Notes: generated by a model from the letters alone, not told the origin. Counted from the stretch's first letter, positions 11,846-22,050 are shown. The stretch: 27,415 bases of DNA from Hofstenia miamia (GCA_900660155.1 CABFPE010000442.1:557525-584939), one strand, 5' to 3'. Translations and numbers: made by a program.

Positions 11846-11998
11846 ATTTTGACACCACAATTTTATTTTAGACAGCGTTATATTACATTCTATTTCAAAT
11901 TTAACATTTGTTTTTGCATTTCAAAGTTTTAGACACCACAATTTTATTTTAGACAGCGTTATATTACATTCTATTGCAAATTTAACATTTGTTTTTGT
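11846..11998 (+). repeat. 81 bp tandem duplication in MULE subterminal region
   Basis: The block beginning GACACCACAATTTTATTTTA at 11851 recurs at 11932 (offset 81) and is followed in both by the same sequence through AACATTTGTTTTTG. It lies just upstream of the transposase ATG and adds further TTTTAGACA motifs. Confidence 0.88.
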
Positions 11999-12018
11999 TT
12001 AGAGTGCCTTATTTTTTG

Positions 12019-13872
12019 ATGCCCCGTCCAAAAAAGTATAAAATTGATGAGGCTGCCGCAATCGAATTTTTTCAACTTCATTTTGAGGGAGCATCTACTT
12101 CTTTTAGGCAGGAAGCTTCAATATGGGGCCGAATTTGTATCGATCAAAATCTAGAAAATACAATACTTACACGAAAAGCTATTTACAATGCCATTAATAG
12201 TATTCTTCCTAAAAATGAGGAAAAAAATGAAGAAATGTGTTTAGAACTAGAATTTCCAGAAATTAGTAATTATTATCCTGATTTTAAAAATCACAAAAAG
12301 CGCTATCACATGAAACGTGTTTGGAACGAATCTTTTCGTAATCATTTACGTGAACACTTTCCATGCAATTTTAAGTTTCTAAACAACGAATTTTTTTTAA
12401 GAAGGCCATTGTTTTGGTATGGCAAAGCGATATGTGAAGACAGTTCATGTTTAGCCAGCTTCAAATTTCAAATTTATAAAAGAAATGACAGTAATGTAAA
12501 AATTTCAGTAATCATCAGTGGCATTATTAGTGAAAACCATGCGATTAAAAAAAACGCGTTGTTGGTACTGAGCGCCAATTGTTAAAGAAGGAACTCCAAT
12601 CAAGCTCATGCTCAACATATTTGTATGAAAATGATAGTGATATGAGCCTTTCACAAGCTCAGAAAATTAAGTCTGAAGCAAAGTTATCTGAGCGCTTGTC
12701 TAAAAATTATATTGAAGATATACTGCTTCTATCACAAAGTAATGAATATATTCAACATTTAGCTGTAAAACCATTTTATTGTCATTTATATGTAGATAAA
12801 CAAATAGAATTGTATAAGAAACTATTAAAAATGAAAGAAATTTCATTTCATGTTACTTTAGTTCCAAAAATTATAGTTGTATGCTGCATCAAATAAAGTT
12901 TTTGAATATGCTTTTGTTGCACAAAACCCAAATGATTTACAATCATGTAATCTAAAACCGCATATGGTTATCGCTACTTTGCTGTCTTCAGTCCATAATT
13001 CTGCCACTATTGAATATTTTTTTTGAATGCTAACTAATGCAGTTACTTTAGTTCCAAAAATTATAGTTGTAGACTTCAGTTGGGCATTAATCAATGCCAC
13101 ATGCATCGCCTTCAACAATTGTGATATTTCACTTTATTTGAAATATTATTATAATGAAAAAATGGGAAGAAACACAGAATTTATGAAACCAAAGACAGTA
13201 ATCACGACGTGCATTGCACATAATTTACATCGCTTAAGCTTTTTGTTAAGAAAGAATGAAATTACTGGTGAGACTAAAAAACTGTTATTGTACAGTTTTT
13301 CTAATCTTTTGCATATAGAAGACTTTGATCAGGCAATGTTGTTTTGGTCTAACATGTGTATAATTTTTAATCAAAAATTTGTTTCAAAGGAATCAATTCA
13401 AGCTTTTGATTTTGTTAGCTCATCAATAAAAAAAGAGGATGTCATAGCAAATGGCGAATGTGAAGAGATGGATCCACTAATTGGCGAAGACTTTAATGGA
13501 TTCAAAGAGCTATTTTTGTCTATTCTAAATAGTTTTTCATCAGAAAATAATGGTAAAGAAAATATATATTATTCTCCAAATGGTTTGTAAATCATTATAA
13601 ACCATTTCCTGAAATACTTCCCACTAATTGCATCTGTTGCTTTAAAAAGGCAACCATTGACAAATTCCACTTGTGAGTCATGGTTTTCTTTTGAGAAGAA
13701 TCATCTCCTAAAAGATTGCATGCCACTTACTGCAGGCAATTATGTTCGGAAAATTTGTAAAACTATCGAAAAACGCACAAATATTTCATTAAATGCACTT
13801 ACGTCTTGGGAAGAAGTAACGGATGTTTCCATGAAAGAGAATGAAGAAGACATGGAGAAGAAAACCAGCTAA
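12019..13872 (+). pseudogene. MULE transposase, degraded
   Basis: Start chosen at ATG 12019 (MPRPKKYKIDEAAAIEFF); the frame is also open upstream, but without an ATG. Residues 1-180 are a DNA-binding-like N-terminal region. At 12547-12554 an eight-A run breaks the frame; one more A would join it to KKRVVGTERQLLKKEL, the expected continuation. The next frame, to 12896, ends in a local duplication at KEISFHVTLVPKIIV. After that, the recognisable transposase core appears: KVFEYAFVAQ, MVIATLLSSVHNSATIEYFF, then PKIIVVDFSWALINA with the Asp (13072-13074) at the second catalytic position of the DDE fold. A TAA at 13588-13590 interrupts the C-terminal part, which then runs to 13872. The first catalytic Asp region is not found. 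A dead copy. Confidence 0.75.
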
Positions 13873-13928
13873 AAGCTCACGGACTGGAATATTTAAAAAT
13901 ACTTCACAGAATTTATCTTTTAAAAATA

Positions 13929-14573
13929 TTGATTCTAATAGATTTACAAGTGTTTTGCACATCTGTAAAAAAACAGAGTATGGCTGAAAACGTGTTTTCT
14001 GTAAAGAAAATAAAATTAGCATTATTTGACATCGTTACATTCATACCAGGTTGTGAAATACCAAGGTCTTTGGATTCAAAATGTAAAAAGACTTTTCCAA
14101 ATTTTCGATGCAGTTGGCTTACTGGTTCTGCTGTATACGCAGCACTTTTATCTCTGGCACCATCAAATGTTTTTGTAGTAGATCCACTTATAGTAGCACA
14201 TTTCATCAATAAAAGTGGGTTTGATAAATTATGGACTTCAATCACTGATAACCCTTCCATGTTTATTTTTCCCATTAATCAGTCATTTCACTAAACGTGT
14301 CTTATGATTTCAAAAGATTTCATAAATTATATTGATCCTCTTGAAAACAATGCGAATTTAACTCTACATTGTAGGAATATAATTTAATCACTATTTTCAT
14401 GCTTGAAAAGACACAATGTTCTTGGGTGGAAAGATCTTTCAGTTCCTCAGTTTTCTACTTTAAACTATCCCCAGCAATGTGATAATCAAAGTTGTGGTCC
14501 GATGATGCTATATATTACAAATGTAGTAATTGCTAATGACCAATTTCCAACGACAGATCATGAACGGAACTGA
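13929..14573 (+). pseudogene. Ulp1/SENP-like C48 cysteine protease, degraded
   Basis: The frame of 215 codons to TGA 14571-14573 is broken by TAA at 14292-14294 and 14385-14387 and is +2 relative to the transposase end. The family signs are FRCSWLTGSAVYAALLSL (the WL start of the fold) and NQSFH with the His codon at 14289-14291, followed by a stop where the family has Trp. Next come YIDPLE with Asp at 14334-14336 and QCDNQSCGPM with Cys at 14493-14495 and Gln six residues before it. The His-Asp-Gln-Cys order and spacing (15 and 53 residues) fit the C48 peptidases that cleave SUMO or related modifiers. In transposons the role is unknown; removal of SUMO from host or element proteins is a common guess. 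Confidence 0.8.
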
Positions 14574-14719
14574 TTGAGAAAAACTGAAATATTGATTATA
14601 ATACATCGTTCTACCCTGTCTAAAATTACTGTTGTCTAAAACTCATTGAATCTGTCTAAAACTTTTCAAGCTACCCGGTGGTTTTTTAGATTACCATTCC
14701 AATATAACTTCAGGGCACT
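14556..14719 (-). repeat. Right terminal inverted repeat of MULE
   Basis: About 164 bp. It carries the inverse motif TGTCTAAAA at 14617, 14633 and 14653. The end of the protease frame (stop 14571-14573) lies inside this repeat. Confidence 0.92.
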
Positions 14720-14728
14720 AATGAAGTT
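14720..14728. repeat. 9 bp target-site duplication, right
   Basis: AATGAAGTT, directly after the last base of the element. Confidence 0.9.
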
Positions 14729-15055
14729 TCTAAACAATAATGGGATTGCAAATAATGTCCTAACACATTACAGAAAGCAAAACTGTGCTAGTGAAAAATT
14801 CCAGCGGCTGCTAAAATCCACCAACCGCACTTTGACCAAATTTAAAAATTCAACAGGTTTTTTAGATAAATTCAGAGTTCCTCATGCGAGTTTTTTACAT
14901 TCTACGTTCAAGTTCGAATATTTTCTTGAAGAAAACTCCAAGTAAGATCGATTTTTTTCAAATTTCAAGTTTTTTTAGCAAAATTTTGTTTATTTTACAT
15001 TATTTCCAAGTTTTACAAGCTCAAAATAATTATTTCCGATTAATAAAGTAATTCA
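14729..15055. other. Short gene-free stretch after the MULE
   Basis: Sequence flanking the insertion site. The 99-codon frame at 14646-14945 begins inside the MULE end and has no family signal. From about 14905 the CAAGTT-rich composition begins. Confidence 0.5.
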
Positions 15056-15059
15056 ATTT

Positions 15060-15203
15060 TAATGGCATTTTTGAGTGGATCTTTAATCAAGTTTGAGTAT
15101 TGATGACTTCTTTTCCAAGTTTTTTTTATCAAGTTTTGTGAGCTTATTTAAGTTCAAGTTCTTAACAATCCAAGTACTTGAAAACCCTGGCTGAATTCAG
15201 GGT
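15060..15203 (+). repeat. CAAGTT-rich diverged repeat, copy 1
   Basis: It aligns with 15418-15556. Shared blocks include TTTTTGAGT, TATTGATGA, ATCAAGTTTTGTGAGCTTAT and AGTACTTGAAAACCCTGG. The spacing between copies is about 355 bp, which suggests an old tandem unit of that size. Confidence 0.7.
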
Positions 15204-15417
15204 TTTTAAGTTGAGTTTGAATTACTCAGTCCAAGTTTGAGTTTTATGCTTCAAGTTCAAGTATTTTATTACAGAAAATTCTGAGTTTGATCAAGTTTTT
15301 TCTATCTCAGTGTATTTTGGAATAAAGTAAAATTTATTTAACAATAATTCAGAGTTTTGTTAACTAAAATATAACTGTTTGTGTTTGGCAAAGAAACCAA
15401 AATTTAAAATATTTCCA

Positions 15418-15556
15418 TTTTTGCTGTATTTTTGAGTAGATTTTCAATGAAGTTTGATTGCAAATATTGATGATTTTTGTTCTTAGTTTTTCTGATCAAG
15501 TTTTGTGAGCTTATTTGAGTTTGAGTTCCTAACATTCTTAGTACTTGAAAACCCTG
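15418..15556 (+). repeat. CAAGTT-rich diverged repeat, copy 2
   Basis: Partner of 15060-15203 in the same orientation with substitutions and short indels. The region between them is also CAAGTT-rich. Confidence 0.7.
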
Positions 15557-15967
15557 GTAGAGTTTCAGTAATTTGGTTAGAGTTCTTGTAGTTGTTTTGG
15601 AAATGTTTGATGAACTGATTTTCCAGTGAGGCGAATTTTGGTCACAAGAATTTCTATTGCATGGGTATGTATTTTTTTCCAAATCTACAATGGTGGAAAT
15701 AATTGCTTATTATTGACGAATCCAATTGAACTCTCCTAGATTACAATTTTGGTTGTTTTTACATCGTTTATAGTTGTTTCATTCTTTTGGTTGTTGCAGC
15801 AACCACTAACATCATAATAACAACTTTAGTAAAAAATAATCTTTGAGTAGATGCTTGTAAATAAAACTCAATTTGTTATTTTTATTACTAGATCATTTTA
15901 TATAAAAAATGATTTGCAAAACCTTTTTTGAAATTTTTAATTTGTGAACAATTATAATATATCAGTA
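15557..15967. other. Gene-free AT-rich stretch
   Basis: Nothing recognised. It contains several GGTTGTT/GTTGTTT runs around 15750-15800. Confidence 0.5.
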
Positions 15968-17050
15968 AAATTGAATTTTCAAAATAATTTATTCATGAAT
16001 ATTTGGCCAGCTTGATATTGACTGTTAAATAACATAAGTTACAATTGAGCAGAAGATATTTTTTACGAATTAAGAAAGTACTATTTCAAAATTGTGCTTA
16101 ATCTTAGATTTTTAAATTTGTTTTAAATTTGGCAGATTTTTATGCTCATTGTTATCATTTATATATGAGACATTCATTTAAATCTTTAACAAATGATTGT
16201 TTAAAATATGTTTGACAGTATCTGATAATGGTCTGCCCTTTATTGGGATTGTTTTTGTTTAATCAGCAATGCTTGAACTGCTTAACAATATAAAATGTTA
16301 TTTGCATATAAAAGTAATGCTAAAAAGTCATGTGACAACATAAAACAACATTGTTATGTCCTCAAAATATTGCTGTTTCATTCATAAAAAAACAACCAAA
16401 AAGCAACCTAATGTGACATTGTTGAAGCAATGTTGTTTTAACCATTGAAATGGTACCATTTCAACATTAAAACAACATTGTTTTTGACACATAAAACAAC
16501 CACATAACAACCCAAAACAACATTGTTTAGCCCTTAAATTGTTATGGGGGATGTCTTTATTAAAGTAAATTTGTTTGAATTCATATACAAAATCACTAAT
16601 GAAACAAGCATTTAAAACAAAAATTTTCAATATACTATTTGTGTAAAATTAGTAGTTAATCACATACTCAATGAGATTTTGATATAGTTCTTATTCATTT
16701 AATATATTTTTGAAATCTTCATGTTTCAAGACATTGAATTGTTAAAGATGCATTTAAAGATTATCATTATCCAAAATAAGATGTTAATTATTTTTACTTA
16801 AAAAATTTTAATTTCTTCTGAGCTAATTCAATGTTGCACTTCTAGAAAAACATGCATGCACTTAAAGTTTTCATCACATTTTGTTTTCAGGTAAAACTTT
16901 TGTATTATATTTATTACAAAAAAATATATTATTTGAATGAATAACATCATAGAGTATTGATTTACTATTGTAAAAGTGCATTGTAGCATCATCCCAACAA
17001 ATATAAGCTGCTAAGGAATAAAGTCAATAAAAAGAACTTAAGATCGAATT
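15968..17050 (+). repeat. 1084 bp tandem duplication, copy 1
   Basis: Base-for-base the same as 17052-18134 (offset 1084). I saw one difference, A versus C in TATTGGGATTGTT near 16248. A single N at 17051 separates the copies. It contains a 51 bp imperfect palindrome. The frame on the minus strand at 16382-16630 is rich in Cys and Phe but is carried in a CAACATTG-repeat region and is not credible as a gene. Confidence 0.95.
16429..16479. repeat. Imperfect palindrome centred on GGTACC
   Basis: The arms run outward from GGTACC (GGTACCATTTCAA on both strands) to AACAACATT, with one short mismatch block. The same palindrome recurs at 17513-17563 in the second copy. Nearby AACAACATTGTT motifs at 16343-16354 and 16471-16482, and another near 16520, give further inverted and direct matches. 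Confidence 0.85.
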
Positions 17051-17051
17051 N

Positions 17052-18134
17052 AAATTGAATTTTCAAAATAATTTATTCATGAATATTTGGCCAGCTTGAT
17101 ATTGACTGTTAAATAACATAAGTTACAATTGAGCAGAAGATATTTTTTACGAATTAAGAAAGTACTATTTCAAAATTGTGCTTAATCTTAGATTTTTAAA
17201 TTTGTTTTAAATTTGGCAGATTTTTATGCTCATTGTTATCATTTATATATGAGACATTCATTTAAATCTTTAACAAATGATTGTTTAAAATATGTTTGAC
17301 AGTATCTGATAATGGTCTGCCCTTTATTGGGCTTGTTTTTGTTTAATCAGCAATGCTTGAACTGCTTAACAATATAAAATGTTATTTGCATATAAAAGTA
17401 ATGCTAAAAAGTCATGTGACAACATAAAACAACATTGTTATGTCCTCAAAATATTGCTGTTTCATTCATAAAAAAACAACCAAAAAGCAACCTAATGTGA
17501 CATTGTTGAAGCAATGTTGTTTTAACCATTGAAATGGTACCATTTCAACATTAAAACAACATTGTTTTTGACACATAAAACAACCACATAACAACCCAAA
17601 ACAACATTGTTTAGCCCTTAAATTGTTATGGGGGATGTCTTTATTAAAGTAAATTTGTTTGAATTCATATACAAAATCACTAATGAAACAAGCATTTAAA
17701 ACAAAAATTTTCAATATACTATTTGTGTAAAATTAGTAGTTAATCACATACTCAATGAGATTTTGATATAGTTCTTATTCATTTAATATATTTTTGAAAT
17801 CTTCATGTTTCAAGACATTGAATTGTTAAAGATGCATTTAAAGATTATCATTATCCAAAATAAGATGTTAATTATTTTTACTTAAAAAATTTTAATTTCT
17901 TCTGAGCTAATTCAATGTTGCACTTCTAGAAAAACATGCATGCACTTAAAGTTTTCATCACATTTTGTTTTCAGGTAAAACTTTTGTATTATATTTATTA
18001 CAAAAAAATATATTATTTGAATGAATAACATCATAGAGTATTGATTTACTATTGTAAAAGTGCATTGTAGCATCATCCCAACAAATATAAGCTGCTAAGG
18101 AATAAAGTCAATAAAAAGAACTTAAGATCGAATT
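17052..18134 (+). repeat. 1084 bp tandem duplication, copy 2
   Basis: Direct repeat of 15968-17050. The near-perfect identity implies either a very recent event or an assembly error. Confidence 0.95.
17513..17563. repeat. Imperfect palindrome centred on GGTACC, second copy
   Basis: Copy of 16429-16479 through the 1084 bp duplication. Confidence 0.85.
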
Positions 18135-18617
18135 TAGATATGATTAGAAATGTATTATGAAATTTAGTATCATCTTTAATTAGTTTGTATATTGCAACCA
18201 ACAAACAACAGTGTAATTAATTACAAATTAGTATTTGTCAATATTATGATTTTGACTAAACCAAAGTCACTTCTATTATTTTTAACCGCCATCTTGGCAG
18301 ATGGTAGATTCAAAATTTGAAATCAACAGGTGCTTTTTTAAGTGAATATAAATAGATTCAATTTCATTGTAACAATTGATAAAGAAATTTCTTTGGAATT
18401 CTTACATTGATTTCTTATTACAGTTTGATTATTTAATATGATGTCAAGCTAAACAAATCATGTTTAGTAGTGGTTTGGATACATCATAGGAATGATTCTA
18501 GGTTCCTTGTGCCAAGCCACAAAAGTGCACTTAAGTTAGGCATAGGGGTTTTTATTTTTGTTTAGCTGACTGCCATTCATTATCTCCCATGAATTAGAAA
18601 TAACAAACTTGGAATAA
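18135..18617. other. Gene-free stretch
   Basis: AT-rich; no gene, repeat or RNA recognised. Confidence 0.5.
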
Positions 18618-18843
18618 TGTAGAATTGCAGGCTGGTATGGGTAACTTAACTAGAAAACTAATTGACTCTGCAGAAGGTTTAAATAGCATTCATACATAAA
18701 CAGCGACAATTCCAGAAAATATAATAGCAAAGAACTTATAAACTTATAGATATAACATTGGTAATTCATTCAAGTAATCAGCTACTTTAGGTAATGTCCA
18801 AGATGACCAATTTGTATGGCTTCCAGCTGAAGTGAAATCTCCA
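18618..18843 (-). repeat. Solo-LTR-like dispersed repeat, copy A
   Basis: On the minus strand it reads TGGAGA...TTCTACA. It aligns with copy B (25782-25992), sharing CAGCTGGAAGCCA, TCATCTTGGA, TACCTAAAGTA, TGAATTAC and CTTCTGCAGAGTCAATTAGT, and both copies end at the same TTCTACA. The shared 3' end in CA and the 210-226 bp length fit a solo LTR. No target-site duplication is convincing. Confidence 0.6.
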
Positions 18844-19612
18844 TAGCAAAGTAAAGTGCTTAACCTAGTGACTGGTGCTACCCTATTTGTCTCACTTTTA
18901 ATTTCTATCTCACATTGAAAAATAAAGGATCTCATTTTCATTGTTATCTCTCATCTCACTATTAAATAGTTTGTAATTGCCAGACATTTGTGCTAGCCAA
19001 CAGCATGGTACCATCACAGTGTTAGGTTGTATAAGTGCTTGTACATGTTGAACTGTGAATGAGAGGTTTATTATTTCCATATACCTAACCATATACATAA
19101 CCTAATGTGTCCACAATTTGGGCTGGATAGTTGAAAGACCTCCAGGAGCTATGTGTTGCCCTGTGCTGGAGAAAGCACTCCCAAATTGTTGCCAAACTTA
19201 AGCAATAGTTTTCATATCAATATAATAGACAAAGAAAAATACAATGGTAAAACAGCAGTTGAGAGTAGATAAAATATATTAACTGTTCTCTACAAGTTTC
19301 TCAGTTTTATACAAAAATTGCATTTATTACCTGCCTTTGCTTACAAAAAGAGTTGTCTATGTAGTTCAATCATGCTTAATTATTCATTCCCTTGTAAATT
19401 CAGTTTGAGCAATAAAATAATAAGCACCACCAAGGGGACATCAGACTAATGATAGCAACCTAATATTGAAATAATTGAAGTGACGTCATGCTGATGTAAA
19501 ATACAAAATAAAATGAATAAATCATCAAGAAATATCATGAAAAGTCCCTGAGTGACTCTACAATAAGGCTAGCAAACCAAATGTAGAGATTTGTATTTAT
19601 ATTATTCTAGAT
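18844..19612. other. Stretch without a recognisable gene
   Basis: Two minus-strand frames (18744-18941 and 18910-19098) overlap this region and copy A but show no family motif. They could be the eroded end of the element that left the LTR-like copy A, since they lie directly upstream of it in its orientation. Confidence 0.45.
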
Positions 19613-20163
19613 CCAAATTGATGATGATAATGTGACCAATAATGTGACTGAGCATGTATCAGTTATTAGATGTAGGATAGGAAGCTGCTATATATTAGAT
19701 TAGTTTATTAGAGCCAATATATTTGGTAATGGCTATATGTAATATTAACTATGCAGCTAGTAACAAGTCAGGTTGCAAGTACATGAAACACTTTTACAAA
19801 TAAAGATTAAGTCAAGTTGTGTCTTGTCTTGAGTATACACTGAGCTAGGATAGGGTACACATAAGTTATATCAATGAGCTGAGAAGTGGAACTCAACCAA
19901 CTGGATGATATGTGAGCATGTAATACTGGATGTGGAGATTGGCCTTGGGCAGGTGCCCAGTTACCAACAATTAGAAGAGATGCTGCAAGGCTTTGTCATC
20001 CAAATAGTGTTCATGATAAAGTCTAAAATTAAAGTTAATGGAATTAAAGACATGGAAGTAAAGCAGTATGAAATTTGTACATCCCTACCTGTAAGTACAT
20101 TGCTCTGGTTATAATGAAATAGCAAGGAGAAACAGATGACAATTCCTGGTAGAGGATGTTACA
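19613..20163 (+). repeat. 5' long terminal repeat
   Basis: Matches 22380-22933 with roughly one difference in 15-20 bases by eye. It ends GATGTTACA just before the PBS. The true start could be anywhere from 19613 to the TGTAGGATAGG at about 19670, because homology to the 3' copy extends over coding-like sequence. Confidence 0.8.
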
Positions 20164-20181
20164 TGGCAACCATGACAGCCA
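20164..20181 (+). promoter_or_regulatory. Primer-binding site, tRNA-Arg-like
   Basis: TGGCAACCATGACAG begins directly after the LTR end ACA. The tRNA-Arg PBS of mdg1/412-type elements, from memory, reads TGGCGACCGTGACA; this site differs only by G to A at both CpG positions, the pattern left by methylated CpG decay. In the intact element it would anneal to the tRNA that primes minus-strand synthesis. Confidence 0.65.
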
Positions 20182-20468
20182 AAAAGAACAGGCAAAAATT
20201 GGAAAAAATTTCTTTTACTTACCTGAGTCAAGATATTTGCTTCTTCTCAGAACACAAAGAATTTCTTCTACATCTAAAGGAAACATTCAGTAAAACAACT
20301 CAGATACTCTGACATTACCTATGAATGAAAAGTGTAATTACAAGCACCTTGATAGTAACACCAAAGTTGATAGTCAGTAGAGAGATTCACCCACACCTAA
20401 CATAATGCACTACAACAAGAGTCTAGAATCATAACCAAGAAAGGGCACCACTACAAACCAGATTACAA

Positions 20469-22050
20469 ATGACAAAAGGAAAAACAGGCAGTGCTAGGAA
20501 GACAGCACCCAGAATAGTAACCCCCAGAGCTACACACTCATTGTTGTACTCCAGAGACACAGATTCATCCCCTGCCACAGAGTTACAGCCATTACATTTG
20601 ACCCCTGAGACAAGCCCTCAAGAAATATTCAAAATGTTGAAGAAAGCCATGAGACAGAAACACTTTTAAGAAGTGAAATATAACAATTAACTGACAAATT
20701 CAAACAAATGGAGCAGTAGAGTGAGAGCATGCTGAATGAAATTAAGGCAGATATGGAAATGATACTAGAAAAGCAGAACAAACTATTCCAACATGAAATT
20801 TAAACATTCACCCAACAACTTTTAGAGTCCAACAAAAGATTCCTGGAACAAAATCAGCAATGGCAAGAGAGAAATCAGCAATTGGAAAAGGAGAACATGC
20901 AGATGATACAAGACAATGACATACAAGCAGAAGAGCTTGAACAGCTAAGAGATAAATTGAGATGACTACAATTGAGTGAAGAAGAAAATCAAGGAAACAT
21001 ACAGACTCATTAAATAGAGTTTCAGAGGTTGAAAGAAAATAACTTACAAGCACCATCCACTATGGCAAACAAAAGAGCAAGCTATGAAGAACTTGATGAA
21101 GAAATGGATGAAAACAAACAGAAATTCATAAATGAAATCATGAGGGCAATGACCCCCCAATTACAAGGTGAAGAAACATTTAAAAAGCATAATAGACTGA
21201 AATATGAAAGCTCAATACTACTGCAAAACAGAACCATACCCTGCAAGGCAACACTACTGAAATTCAATGGGAAAGTAGATGGGTACAATTCAACAATTGT
21301 TAAATGATTACAGATGTTTGAAATCACTATGGCAGAAAGGAAAGTAAACCAGGAACCAGCAGCAGCAAGACTCCCTCTATATCTTACAGGAACACCATAC
21401 CAGCATTATTTGCTACTGGACACAGACACAAAAAGAAACTACAAACTACTGATAGGTGATTTTATAGATTACTATGAGAATGAGAGTTTCAAGAATCAGT
21501 ATCAAATCATTCTAAATGTTACAGAGATGAAAAAGGGGTATTACATACAGAACTACATTCAACAGGTCAAGTGGCTAGTAATGCTAAGCTCAAGGGAGAA
21601 TGATACTCAAAATATGATCTGTTTTCACACATTGCAAAGGGATGCCAGAGAGCATCAGGACACAATTCAAAATCAAATCCAAAATGGATGATAAATTAGA
21701 AAAGCAGTTGACATCCAAGCAATGATTGAAAACAATGCATAGATTTACAAGAAAGCCACCTGGCATAGATAGGCAACAAGCATGGACACCTAATCTAAAA
21801 CTGCAACCCCAAACAAGCCATATGGTGAGAATAAGCCAGAAGAAATTATAAAAATCTAAGGAAAGGATGGGAAGACAAAAAAGGAGAGAGAAAAAGATGT
21901 TAAATGCTACAGTTGTGGACAGAAGGGTTATAAGAAACCTGATTGCACCAAACAGATAAATGTAATTGGAGATAAGGAAGCCTATTACAAAGACAAGGAT
22001 CTGATAGACTTGGAAAATGAAATGAATAAAGCATCACAGACTGATGAAGA
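20469..22050 (+). pseudogene. gag polyprotein, degraded
   Basis: It starts as a basic segment at ATG 20469 (MTKGKTGSARKTAPR). After a frame change near 20660 comes a Glu/Gln/Lys-rich coiled coil (about 20700-21020) broken by several stops. The clearest stretch is 21029-21691 with one TGA at 21305-21307, where the matching residue in related gag proteins is Trp. It reads LLKFNGKVDGYN, then a capsid-like block with LPLYLTGTPYQHYLLL and GDFIDYYENESF. A zinc knuckle follows at 21905-21946, CYSCGQKGYKKPDC, which has Tyr where CX2CX4HX4C needs His (one C to T change). The whole is nonfunctional. Confidence 0.72.

Larger units (their letters stand above)
11568..14719 (+). mobile_element. Mutator-like (MULE) DNA transposon carrying a Ulp1-type protease relic
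   Basis: The element is 3152 bp and starts AGTGCCCTGAAG and ends with its inverse. Long terminal inverted repeats (11568-11736 and 14556-14719) and a perfect 9 bp flanking duplication AATGAAGTT (11559-11567 and 14720-14728) fit the 9-11 bp duplication of the Mutator superfamily. Inside, in element order, are a broken transposase with a MULE-like PKIIVVDFSWALINA motif and a broken C48 cysteine protease. MULEs with captured Ulp1-like proteases are known, best described in plants (Kaonashi type). Stops and frameshifts show that this copy cannot make its own proteins. Its ends look intact, so it could still be mobilised in trans (inference). Confidence 0.88.

Noticed and set aside
13789..14275. 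Minus-strand frames antisense to the protease relic
   Set aside because: They are shadows of the plus-strand transposase and protease frames, which carry the recognisable motifs.
16382..16630. 82-codon minus-strand frame, Cys/Phe-rich, identical in both duplication copies (also 17466-17714)
   Set aside because: It is duplicated only because the 1084 bp unit is duplicated, and its content comes from the CAACATTG repeats and the palindrome. No gene signal.
21082..21327. Minus-strand frame with Ser run opposite gag
   Set aside because: Antisense shadow of the Asp/Glu-rich gag segment.
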